Shown piece by piece: positions 1-6,921 of a DNA stretch of 17,746 nucleotides. The notes beneath the pieces were generated by a model that was not told where the DNA came from, did no database searches, and saw nothing but the letters and a program-made list of their open reading frames with translations. Made by a program: the position numbers and the translations under genes. The DNA is from CAWDLX01 sp046728155 (GTDB taxonomy: Bacteria; Actinomycetota; Actinomycetes; Mycobacteriales; Micromonosporaceae), in NCBI GenBank assembly GCA_046728155.1, contig JBKPDY010000147.1:1-17746 (forward strand), in the 5' to 3' direction. The stretch's first letter is position 1; each line of letters starts with the position of its first letter.

Positions 1-10
1 CAGCCGTGGT

Positions 11-28
11 CGTTTGCCTGGGCAAACG
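11..28 (-). terminator. Hairpin downstream of purH
   Basis: A perfect 7-bp inverted repeat (CGTTTGC / GCAAACG) with a 4-nt loop lies 5 bp past the purH stop codon. It is placed as a transcription terminator for the perM-purN-purH operon. There is no T-tract on the minus strand, which is common for actinobacterial hairpin terminators, so function is inferred from position only. Confidence 0.5.
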
Positions 29-33
29 TGTGG

Positions 34-1587
34 TCAGTGGAAGAAGTGCCGGGTACCGGTGAAATAGAGGGTCACCCCAGCGGCCGCCGCGGCGGCGATC
101 ACCTCCTTGTCGCGGATCGATCCGCCCGGCTCGACGATCGCCGTGACACCGGCGTCGATGAGGATCTGGGCGCCGTCGGCGAAGGGGAAGTACGCGTCGG
201 ACGCGGCCACGGATCCCTTGGCCCGGTCGCCGGCACGGGCCACGGCGAGCCGAGCTGCGTCGACCCGGTTGACCTGTCCCATGCCGACACCGACCGCCGC
301 CCGGTCGCTGGCGAGAAGAATGGCGTTCGACTTCACCGACCGGACAGCGCGCCAGGCGAAGGCCAGATCGGCCCGCGTTGCATCGCTCGCCGGCGCCCCC
401 GCCACCAGATGCCAGGCGCCGGGGTTGTCGCCTGGCGCGTCGATGCGGTCGGTGGTCTGGACGAGCACACCACCGGAGACCCGCCGTATCTCGCTGGCCA
501 GAACACTCCACTGTGGGGCTTCGAGCACACGAAGGTTCTTCTTCGCCGTCAGTAGGTCCACGGCATCGTCCTCATAGGAGGGTGCCACGACCACCTCGGT
601 GAAGACGTCGGCGATCTGCCGCGCCATGTCGACCGTCACCGGCCGGTTGGCTGCGATCACGCCACCGTACGCGGAGAGCGGATCGCAGGCGTTGGCCCGG
701 CGGTGCGCCTGCGCGATGTCGGCCCCCTGGGCTATGCCGCAAGGGTTGGCGTGTTTGATGATCGCGACGGTGGGCTCGGCGAAGTCGTGGCACGAGCGCC
801 AGGCGGCGTCGGCGTCGACGTAGTTGTTGTAGGACATCTCCTTGCCGCCGAGCCGGCGAGCCTGGGCCAGCCCGGGCGGCGAGGCCGGGTCCACGTAGAG
901 CGCGGCCCGCTGGTGCGGGTTCTCGCCATACCTCAGAGCCGCCGTCTTACGCATCACGGCCGCGGTCGTGTCCGGCCAGCCGTCTGGCTCGGGCGCGAGC
1001 ACGTCGGCACACCAGCGGGCGACCTCCGCATCGTACTCGGCGATGTCGCCGAACGCCCGAGCGGCGAGCGCCCGCCGCTGCTCGAGCGAGAACCCCCCGG
1101 ACGCCAGTGCGTCGACGACCATCCGGTACTGGCCGGTCGACGTGATGACCGCGACCGTGGCGTGGTTCTTAGCCGCCGCGCGGACCATCGCCGGACCGCC
1201 GATGTCGATCTTCTCGATGCATTCCTCGGTGCTCGCGCCGGACGCGACCGTCTCGCTGAATGGATAGAGGTTGCTGACGAGCAGATCGAATGGCACTATC
1301 CCTAGCTCTTCCAGCTGATGTATGTGAGAAGGCTGCGACAGGTCCGCCAACAGTCCAGCGTGGACAGACGGGTGGAGGGACTTGACCCGTCCGTCGAGAC
1401 ACTCGGGGAATCCGGTGAGCTCCTCTATCCTCGTCACCGCCGCGCCGAGCGACTCGACCAGCGCGGCCGTGTTTCCGGTCGACACGATCTCGACGCCGGC
1501 GCCGGCCAGTGCTCGGATGAGCTCGTCAAGCCCGGTCTTGTCGAACACGCTCACCAGTGCTCGGCGGATCGGGCGCCTGCCGTTCAT
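34..1587 (-). CDS. purH: Bifunctional AICAR formyltransferase / IMP cyclohydrolase
   Basis: This enzyme catalyses the last two steps of de novo purine synthesis in the cytosol: formylation of AICAR with 10-formyl-THF, then ring closure to IMP. The 517-aa length is normal for full-length PurH. The N-terminal MGS-like cyclohydrolase domain (about 1-200) starts RRALVSVFDKTGL and has DGRVKSLHP at 66-74. The formyltransferase domain carries KTAALRYGENPHQ (214-226), the MSYNNYVDADAAW segment and the catalytic K278-H279 in IIKHANPCG; it ends with the usual TGTRHFFH tail. The ATG overlaps the purN stop as ATGA, so it is the third gene of the perM-purN-purH unit and probably translationally coupled. 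Identification is firm. Confidence 0.98.
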   Translation of the reverse strand: MNGRRPIRRALVSVFDKTGLDELIRALAGAGVEIVSTGNTAALVESLGAAVTRIEELTGFPECLDGRVKSLHPSVHAGLLADLSQPSHIHQLEELGIVPFDLLVSNLYPFSETVASGASTEECIEKIDIGGPAMVRAAAKNHATVAVITSTGQYRMVVDALASGGFSLEQRRALAARAFGDIAEYDAEVARWCADVLAPEPDGWPDTTAAVMRKTAALRYGENPHQRAALYVDPASPPGLAQARRLGGKEMSYNNYVDADAAWRSCHDFAEPTVAIIKHANPCGIAQGADIAQAHRRANACDPLSAYGGVIAANRPVTVDMARQIADVFTEVVVAPSYEDDAVDLLTAKKNLRVLEAPQWSVLASEIRRVSGGVLVQTTDRIDAPGDNPGAWHLVAGAPASDATRADLAFAWRAVRSVKSNAILLASDRAAVGVGMGQVNRVDAARLAVARAGDRAKGSVAASDAYFPFADGAQILIDAGVTAIVEPGGSIRDKEVIAAAAAAGVTLYFTGTRHFFH

Positions 1588-2189
1588 GGGATCGTGACCT
1601 TCCTTCCGGTAATCGTCCAGCCCTCCCGGACCAGGCGACCGACGTAGTGGACGAGTTGTCGCCGTTCGGCTGCCTTGATGCGCTCGGTCAACGTTTCCTC
1701 GGTGTCGTCGTCGAGCACCTGAACGGGTACCTGAGCGACGATCGGGCCGGTGTCCACGCCCGCATCCACAAAGAACAGTGTCGCGCCGGCCACCTTGACG
1801 CCGTGCGCAAGCGCGTCACGGGGACCGTGGATGCCCGGAAAGGCTGGCAGCAGAGCGTTGTGCGTGTTGAGATACCGTCCGCCGAAGCGGGAGAGAAACG
1901 CCTGCCCGACCAGTTTGAGGAAGCCGGCCGATACCACCAGATCAGGCTCGTAACCCGACACCGCGTCGCAGAGCGCGGCGTCCCAGGACTCCCGGTCGGG
2001 GAAGTCGGGCAACCGACATACGAATGTGGGTACGCCCACCGCATCGGCCCGCTTGACGCCTCCGGTACCGTCGCGATCCGCCCCGACCGCCACCACGGTC
2101 GCGCCGTACCTCTGGTCCGCGCATGCGTCCAGCAGTGCCTGTAGGTTCGTCCCGGTTCCGGAGACCAGGACAACGAGCCGGGCGGTCAC
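1584..2189 (-). CDS. purN: Phosphoribosylglycinamide formyltransferase
   Basis: PurN transfers the formyl group of 10-formyl-THF to GAR, the third step of IMP synthesis. The 201-aa protein has the phosphate-binding SGTGTNLQALL near the N-terminus (10-20) and the catalytic triad expected of the family: N108 and H110 in YLNTHNALLPAFPG, and D146 in VDAGVDTGPIVAQ. Asn follows the catalytic His where most homologues have Pro (NxHP), a small oddity. The start is GTG (2189-2187), which overlaps the stop of the upstream membrane-protein gene as GTGA; the stop overlaps the purH ATG. Both 4-nt overlaps point to translational coupling and coordinate synthesis with PurH. Confidence 0.97.
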   Translation of the reverse strand: MTARLVVLVSGTGTNLQALLDACADQRYGATVVAVGADRDGTGGVKRADAVGVPTFVCRLPDFPDRESWDAALCDAVSGYEPDLVVSAGFLKLVGQAFLSRFGGRYLNTHNALLPAFPGIHGPRDALAHGVKVAGATLFFVDAGVDTGPIVAQVPVQVLDDDTEETLTERIKAAERRQLVHYVGRLVREGWTITGRKVTIP

Positions 2190-3376
2190 ACGTCGACACT
2201 AGCCGCGGGCGTTCGGCGCACGGCCCGGATGGCTGCCGCACCGACGACCGCTCCGACTCCGAGGACCAGCGCGCCCCACAGTCCGACGCCAGATCCGGTC
2301 GGCCCGATCTGGGCCAACCGGTCCGAGCCCAGGGAACCGCCGGAAGCGACGGCGGTCGTCTGCAGGAGCACCCCACCGACCGGGCCGCCCAGGGCCGCCC
2401 CGGCGAGCAGGCGCGTCCAACCCGCGCCCGCTCGCTGGCGTGCCAACGCGACACCCGCGCCCATCGCGGCCACGAGCGGGACGCCGAGCAGGGCCGACGC
2501 AGCTCCGGAGATCGCGTGCTGTGGCAGCGCGGCGAAGATCGGCACGGTCGGGACCGGGCCGACGGCGACGAGTCCAGGGCTCACCACCGTACCGACCCCG
2601 AGCGCGAAGCCGGGACCCAGCAGGTAGGCCGCGCCCCACACGGCGAGATTCGGCGCGTACGCCAGGCATAGCAAGGTGATTCCTGCCTGCCCGATCACAC
2701 CGGCCCGGTAGGACCCGAGCATCGTGGCGGCGTCGACACCGCGGATCGCGAGTGCGGTTCCGGCCGCTGCGGCGCCGATCGCCAGCACGAGCGCGGCCGC
2801 ACTGACTCCGGTTCGCACCGCGTCGCGGACAACCTGCGGAGCTCGCCGCGACAGCAGACGGCCGGCGCGAGTGTGAACCAGGACGCCGAGACCCGCGGCG
2901 GCCGACGCCAGCACTCCGAGCCTCATTGCAGCGCCGCCGACCGGCGCTCCGACCCAGGCCGCGACGATGGCACCGAGCCCGGCGTACGCCAGGCCGACGG
3001 CGAGGGCCGCGGTGAGCGCTCGCCGCATCGTTCGCGCGCGGTGGCCACCGACGGCCCGGCTGGCGTGCACACCGGCGCGCCCCAGGCGCCAGAGGGCGAC
3101 GCCGGTCAACAGCAGCGGCACGAGGCTCACCCGCTCCGCACCGACCGTGATCGGGACACCGTGAGCCAAGAGCCAGCCTGCGGCCGCCAGCCGGGTGACG
3201 GCCCCGACACCCCCGCCGGCGAGCATGGCGAAGGCGAGCACGGGAAGGTAGGTGACGGCCGCCGCCCACACAGCGGCGGCGGTCGCCGCCACAGCCAGTG
3301 GGGCCCGTGGGGGGACGGCGCGGGTGTCGTCGCGGGTGGCATCCGGCCGCACGCCCTGGTCAGGGGTCGTGGACAT
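2186..3376 (-). CDS. PerM/DUF6350-like polytopic membrane protein
   Basis: A 396-aa, very Ala/Gly/Val/Leu-rich integral membrane protein. After a hydrophilic N-terminus (about residues 1-25, MSTTPDQGVR...) it shows a succession of about ten hydrophobic segments separated by short Arg-rich loops, with no catalytic motif visible. Position between sucCD and purN matches M. tuberculosis Rv0955 (PerM, DUF6350), a membrane protein linked to cell division; orthology is inferred mainly from synteny and topology. The ATG at 3376 was chosen because GGTGGG precedes it; an in-frame TTG at 3394 would add six residues. Its stop overlaps the purN GTG (GTGA), so it heads the purN-purH unit. Function in this organism is unproven. 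Confidence 0.82.
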   Translation of the reverse strand: MSTTPDQGVRPDATRDDTRAVPPRAPLAVAATAAAVWAAAVTYLPVLAFAMLAGGGVGAVTRLAAAGWLLAHGVPITVGAERVSLVPLLLTGVALWRLGRAGVHASRAVGGHRARTMRRALTAALAVGLAYAGLGAIVAAWVGAPVGGAAMRLGVLASAAAGLGVLVHTRAGRLLSRRAPQVVRDAVRTGVSAAALVLAIGAAAAGTALAIRGVDAATMLGSYRAGVIGQAGITLLCLAYAPNLAVWGAAYLLGPGFALGVGTVVSPGLVAVGPVPTVPIFAALPQHAISGAASALLGVPLVAAMGAGVALARQRAGAGWTRLLAGAALGGPVGGVLLQTTAVASGGSLGSDRLAQIGPTGSGVGLWGALVLGVGAVVGAAAIRAVRRTPAASVDV

Positions 3377-3520
3377 CGCCCACCACTGTGCCAAAACCCA
3401 GGCCGACCACCGGGTACGACTGGCCGCTGGCGGCCAAGCTTTTCCGCGACGAGTCCTACTTGGCTGGGGAATCCGAAGTCCGTCCTAGCGGACCCGAGTT
3501 CCCGCGGCCGCTACCCGGGC
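3377..3520. other. sucD-perM intergenic gap with a short hairpin
   Basis: These 144 bp separate sucD from the perM-purN-purH unit, both on the minus strand. They hold a perfect inverted repeat at 3421-3436 (TGGCCGC/GCGGCCA with a 2-nt loop), which could end sucCD transcription or sit in the perM leader. No convincing -35/-10 pair was seen for perM, so whether sucCD reads through into perM is open. Confidence 0.35.
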
Positions 3521-4456
3521 TCAGCCATGCATGATCTCCCGTATGAGTCGGGCGGTCTCGCTCGGTGTTTTGCCGACCTTGACCCCCGCCTCCTCCAGGG
3601 CCATTTTCTTCGCGTCCGCCGTTCCGGACGAGCCCGAGATGATGGCGCCGGCGTGACCCATCGTCCTGCCAGGCGGGGCGGTGAAGCCGGCGATGTAACC
3701 GACCACGGGCTTGGTGAGGTTGGCCTTGATGAACTCGGCCGCCCGCTCCTCCGCATCGCCGCCGATCTCACCGATCATGACGATGGCGTCGGTGTCGGGG
3801 TCGTTCTGGAAGGCGGCGAGCGCGTCGATGTGGGTTGTGCCGATGACCGGGTCACCGCCGATGCCGACGGCGGTGGAGAAACCGATGTCGCGCAGCTCGT
3901 ACATCATCTGGTACGTCAGCGTTCCCGATTTGGAGACCAGGCCGATGCGCCCGGCGCCGGTGATATCGGCCGGGATGATGCCGGCGTTGGATTGACCGGG
4001 ACTCGCGACGCCGGGACAGTTGGGTCCGACGATGCGGGTCTTCTGTCCACGCGCGACGTTGTGCGCCCAGAAGCCTGCGGTGTCGTGTACCGGCATCCCC
4101 TCGGTGATGACGACGGCGAGGGAGATGCCGGCATCGATCGCCTCAATAACGGCTGCCTTGGCGAACCTGGGCGGAACGAAGATGACCGTCACATCTGCCC
4201 CGGTGCCCGCGATGGCCTCTGCGACCGAGTCGAAGACGGGCAGCATCGTGCCGCCGCCAATGCTCTGGTCGGCTCCGCCGCCGCCAATACTCTGATCGGC
4301 TCCGCCGAAGTCAACTGACTGGCCACCCTTGCCGGGCGTAACGCCGCCGACGACCACGGTGCCGGCTCGCAGCATCCGGCGGGTGTGCTTCGAGCCCTCC
4401 GAGCCGGTCATGCCCTGCACGATGACCTTCGAGTCCTTGGTGAGCCAGATCGCCAT
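3521..4456 (-). CDS. sucD: Succinyl-CoA synthetase (ADP/GDP-forming), alpha subunit
   Basis: The alpha subunit of the TCA-cycle enzyme that interconverts succinyl-CoA and succinate with substrate-level phosphorylation. The N-terminal CoA-binding Rossmann domain begins MAIWLTKDSKVIVQGMTGSEG and has GPNCPGV (144-150); the ligase domain carries the phospho-acceptor His at about residue 268 in GRTMGHAGAI. The 311-aa length is longer than the usual ~290-300 because residues 51-70 are a Gly-rich insert made of two copies of GADQSIGGG, encoded by a 27-bp tandem duplication. The insert falls just after PGKGGQSVDF, where homologues go almost directly to PVFDSV. The start lies 4 nt after the sucC stop, with a G-run SD inside the end of sucC. 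Everything else looks intact, so an active enzyme is expected. Confidence 0.97.
   Translation of the reverse strand: MAIWLTKDSKVIVQGMTGSEGSKHTRRMLRAGTVVVGGVTPGKGGQSVDFGGADQSIGGGGADQSIGGGTMLPVFDSVAEAIAGTGADVTVIFVPPRFAKAAVIEAIDAGISLAVVITEGMPVHDTAGFWAHNVARGQKTRIVGPNCPGVASPGQSNAGIIPADITGAGRIGLVSKSGTLTYQMMYELRDIGFSTAVGIGGDPVIGTTHIDALAAFQNDPDTDAIVMIGEIGGDAEERAAEFIKANLTKPVVGYIAGFTAPPGRTMGHAGAIISGSSGTADAKKMALEEAGVKVGKTPSETARLIREIMHG
4251..4304. repeat. 27-bp tandem duplication inside sucD
   Basis: Two adjacent 27-bp units (4251-4277 and 4278-4304) differ at two positions only (G in the first, A in the second, at 4262/4289 and 4267/4294). Because 27 is a multiple of three the reading frame is kept, and the units encode a repeated nonapeptide, GADQSIGGG, in the CoA-binding domain of SucD. 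Confidence 0.95.
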
Positions 4457-4460
4457 GTTC

Positions 4461-5639
4461 TCAGCCCCCCGAAGCCGCCAGTTCGGCCGCGCGGTCCGCG
4501 GCGCCGTCCATCGTGTCGACCCTCTCGACGAGGGGGTTGGCGGCGGTGTCGAGTATCCGCCGCCCCTCTTCGGCGTTGTTACCGTCCAGCCGGACGACCA
4601 ACGGCTTCGTCACCGCCTCGCCCCGCTGCCCGAGCAGGTCCAACGCGGACACGATGCCGCTGGCCACGGCATCGCAGGCCGTAATGCCGCCGAAGACGTT
4701 GACGAAGACGCTGCGTACCGACGGATCGGACAGCACGATCTCCAGGCCGTTCGCCATGACCTCGGCCGACGCGCCGCCGCCGATGTCCAGGAAGTTCGCC
4801 GGCTTGACGCCGCCATATTTCTCCCCGGCGTACGCGACAACGTCCAAAGTGGACATGACCAACCCGGCGCCGTTGCCGATGATGCCGACCTCGCCGTCGA
4901 GCTTCACGTAGTTGAGACGCTTCGACTTGGCCGCCTGCTCCAGGGGATCCGTGGCATCGACGTCCTCCCACGCGGCGTTCTCAGGGTGGCGGAAGTTTGC
5001 GTTGGCGTCCAAGGTCACTTTCGCGTCGAGACACAGCACCCGGTCATCGGGCGTACGGACCAAGGGGTTGATCTCGACCAGCGTCGCGTCTTCGGCGACG
5101 AACGCCTGCCACAGCTTGACCGCGATATCGGTGATCTGATCGGCTACCTCGGCCGGAAAGCCGGCTCGCGCGACGATGTCGCCCGCGATGCCCTCGTCGA
5201 CGCCGCGCACCGCGTCGATCTCCTGACGGACGACCTTCTCCGGCGCCTCGTGAGCGACCTGCTCGATCTCCATCCCGCCGGCGATGCTGGCGATGCAGAG
5301 AAAAGTGCGGTTGGCCCGATCGAGAAGGTACGAGAAGTAGTACTCCTCGGCGATGTCGGCGGTCGTTGTCACCATGACCTTGCGGACCGTATGGCCCTTG
5401 ATATCCATGCCGAGAATCGCGGTCGCGTGGGCAACCGCCTCCTCGACGGTGCCGGCGAGCTTCACACCACCGGCCTTGCCGCGCCCGCCCACCTTCACCT
5501 GCGCCTTGACCACGACCCGTCCGCCCTGCTTCTCGGCGATCGCCCGGGCTTCCTCGGGAGTCTGAGCGACACCGCCACCCAGCACGGGCAGTCCATGCCG
5601 GGCAAACAGTTCGCGACCCTGGTATTCGTACAGGTCCAC
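4461..5639 (-). CDS. sucC: Succinyl-CoA synthetase (ADP/GDP-forming), beta subunit
   Basis: The nucleotide-binding beta subunit of succinyl-CoA synthetase. The 392-aa protein has the ATP-grasp domain opening MDLYEYQGRELFARHG, the Lys/Gly loop KAQVKVGGRGKAGG (45-58), the metal-binding LVEINPLV (187-194) and the C-terminal power-helix domain with GIIGNGAGL (252-260) and FVNVFGGITACD. Length is typical. The start is GTG with no clear SD; a TAGGCT box ends 6 nt upstream, which suggests a leaderless transcript. It forms a two-gene unit with sucD. The neighbouring IcmB-like acyl-CoA mutase subunit belongs to a reaction family that can deliver succinyl-CoA. Confidence 0.98.
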   Translation of the reverse strand: MDLYEYQGRELFARHGLPVLGGGVAQTPEEARAIAEKQGGRVVVKAQVKVGGRGKAGGVKLAGTVEEAVAHATAILGMDIKGHTVRKVMVTTTADIAEEYYFSYLLDRANRTFLCIASIAGGMEIEQVAHEAPEKVVRQEIDAVRGVDEGIAGDIVARAGFPAEVADQITDIAVKLWQAFVAEDATLVEINPLVRTPDDRVLCLDAKVTLDANANFRHPENAAWEDVDATDPLEQAAKSKRLNYVKLDGEVGIIGNGAGLVMSTLDVVAYAGEKYGGVKPANFLDIGGGASAEVMANGLEIVLSDPSVRSVFVNVFGGITACDAVASGIVSALDLLGQRGEAVTKPLVVRLDGNNAEEGRRILDTAANPLVERVDTMDGAADRAAELAASGG

Positions 5640-5675
5640 GCCCGCAGCCTATCGACGTGGCGGCGCACCTGTGCA
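5640..5675 (-). promoter_or_regulatory. Putative leaderless promoter of sucCD
   Basis: On the minus strand a TAGGCT hexamer (5651-5646) fits the actinobacterial TAnnnT -10 consensus and ends exactly 6 nt before the sucC GTG, so transcription would start at the start codon. TGCACA (5675-5670) lies 18 nt upstream as a 4-of-6 match to TTGACA. The lack of an SD for sucC agrees with leaderless initiation. Confidence 0.45.
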
Positions 5676-6239
5676 TCCGGGCGGCAGGCGCGCGGGTAGG
5701 CCATGATCACAAGCCTGCCATGAGGTTCACTCCGCCGCGTAACCGCCGGTGGACGGCGTCGTTTATTGAGGTGTCGGCGCCGGGAAACCGCCGCAGACTA
5801 CAACAAAAAGCGGCCGATGCCCTGTCGGTCGAGGGGTGGCGGCGGGGCATCGTGCATAGAGGGGCCGGGCGTGTGAGGGGTGCGTCCGGTCCCTCACTTC
5901 GTCCGCCTCCCGTAGTCTCGTGGCCCGAGGAACCTCGCGGCCGGGCCGACACGGCCCCGGCAGCCGTGCCGACAACTAGCGTATCCACATACTGGGAATC
6001 GATTCAAGATCGCCGCTAGCTCAGCAAAAGCGCCGCGACGCGTTGCTCTTGACGCTCGAACGCCGATCCTCGGCGCGCATCTCGGGATGTGAGACGACAC
6101 CACCTCGAAGGCACCGTCCCATGTGGACACTCCGCCAACAGGGCAGCACGCGTCGGCGTACACGCTCCGCCGGCTCGGCCGCGGAGTCGGCCGACGGGAA
6201 CGAGGAACGTGCGCGTCGTTATGACCGCGATGTCGAGGA
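5676..6239. other. Non-coding stretch upstream of sucC with a possible minus-strand transcript
   Basis: About 560 bp without a convincing gene: open frames on both strands have compositions unlike the neighbouring proteins and no recognisable motif. On the minus strand TTGAAT (6007-6002) and TACGCT (5983-5978) are spaced by 18 nt and look like a promoter with a start near 5971. Just downstream are two hairpins (5960-5941, and the CGAGG..CCTCG repeat near 5939-5927). This may be a long structured sucC leader or a small RNA. Confidence 0.35.
5978..6007 (-). promoter_or_regulatory. Putative distal promoter upstream of sucC
   Basis: Minus-strand TTGAAT (-35, 6007-6002; 4 of 6 match to TTGACA), an 18-nt spacer and TACGCT (-10, 5983-5978; TAnnnT). 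The predicted start is about 5971, some 330 nt from sucC. Call rests on sequence match only. Confidence 0.35.
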
Positions 6240-6644
6240 TCAGGTCACGTGAGCGGGGATGTTCTCCCGGACCCAGTCCACGATGGACTGTGTGGTGGCT
6301 CCCGGCGTAAAGATCTTGGCCACGCCTAGCCTTTCCAGCTCGGGAAGGTCGGCTTCGGGAATGATGCCGCCACCGAAGACGACCACGTCGGCGGCGCCGC
6401 GCTCAGCGAGCAGCTCGAGCACACGTTTGAACAGGGTCATGTGCGCTCCGGAGAGGACCGACAACCCAATGGCGTCGGCGTCCTCCTGGATTGCGGTTTC
6501 GACGATCTGCTCCGGGGTCTGGTGCAGGCCGGTGTAGACGACCTCCATCCCCCCGTCTCGCAGCGCGCGGGCGACCACCTTCGCCCCTCGGTCGTGGCCG
6601 TCCAGTCCCGGCTTGGCGACGACCACCCGGATCCGTGAGCTCAT
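6240..6644 (-). CDS. IcmB-like cobalamin-binding small subunit of an acyl-CoA mutase
   Basis: A 134-aa stand-alone B12-binding domain. It has the base-off/His-on signature D15-x-H17-x-x-G20 in KPGLDGHDRG, the S62-x-L64 motif in IGLSVLSGAH and the Gly-rich FGGGIIPEADL (90-100). Size and sequence style match the small subunits of isobutyryl-CoA mutase (IcmB) or related carbon-skeleton mutases, which pair with a separate substrate-binding large subunit; no such partner is in this window. Those mutases rearrange acyl-CoAs by an adenosylcobalamin radical mechanism. The ATG at 6644 is supported by AGAAGGG about 9 nt upstream. Which acyl-CoA is handled cannot be read from this subunit. Being next to sucCD is suggestive if the partner is methylmalonyl-CoA mutase, but this is inference. 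Confidence 0.9.
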   Translation of the reverse strand: MSSRIRVVVAKPGLDGHDRGAKVVARALRDGGMEVVYTGLHQTPEQIVETAIQEDADAIGLSVLSGAHMTLFKRVLELLAERGAADVVVFGGGIIPEADLPELERLGVAKIFTPGATTQSIVDWVRENIPAHVT

Positions 6645-6769
6645 CTATGTCGGCCCTTCTCGCCGCCTTTAACGAAGCTTCAGGACGAAACGTACCCCGG
6701 CAGCCGTCCGGACAGGGTGTCGGGTCGGGCACGGTTACTCCCCGCAGATGCAGGACTACGGGAGACGGC

Positions 6770-6845
6770 TTGTGGCGCCAGGAAACGGTTCGCTACCGTG
6801 TCGTCCAGTATCCGTACGGGCAGCTCGTGCCTCAGTGACGGATAC
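6770..6845 (+). promoter_or_regulatory. Putative promoter and 5' mRNA hairpin of the M23 peptidase gene
   Basis: TTGTGG (6770-6775) and TACCGT (6794-6799) are spaced by 18 nt and predict a start near 6806. Directly after that point lies a perfect 8-bp inverted repeat, GTATCCGT (6808-6815) and ACGGATAC (6838-6845), with a nested GGCA/TGCC stem inside. The transcript would therefore begin with a hairpin, about 75 nt before the CDS. No match to a known riboswitch was recognised. Confidence 0.35.
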
Positions 6846-6921
6846 ACATACCCGCTGTCTCGCCCGCCCATTCCCATCGTGCGCGGTGCGTTCCCTGGCG
6901 CCGGGACGTTCGGAGCGGAGG

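Noticed and set aside
2873..4318. 481-codon plus-strand open frame across perM and sucD
   Set aside because: Spans two genes on the opposite strand, with a composition dominated by Arg, Gly, Asp and His typical of antisense frames in GC-rich DNA.
5707..5988. 93-codon minus-strand ORF upstream of sucC
   Set aside because: Its start overlaps the predicted -10 box, it has no SD and its sequence looks like translated non-coding DNA.
6011..6085. Possible tRNA remnant because of TAGCTCAG at 6017-6024
   Set aside because: The D-arm-like motif is present, but no acceptor stem, anticodon arm or TTCRA T-loop can be paired around it.
6748..6921. Upstream ATG for the M23 peptidase
   Set aside because: It would precede the predicted promoter and hairpin and add 58 non-conserved-looking residues before the basic N-terminus and membrane segment.
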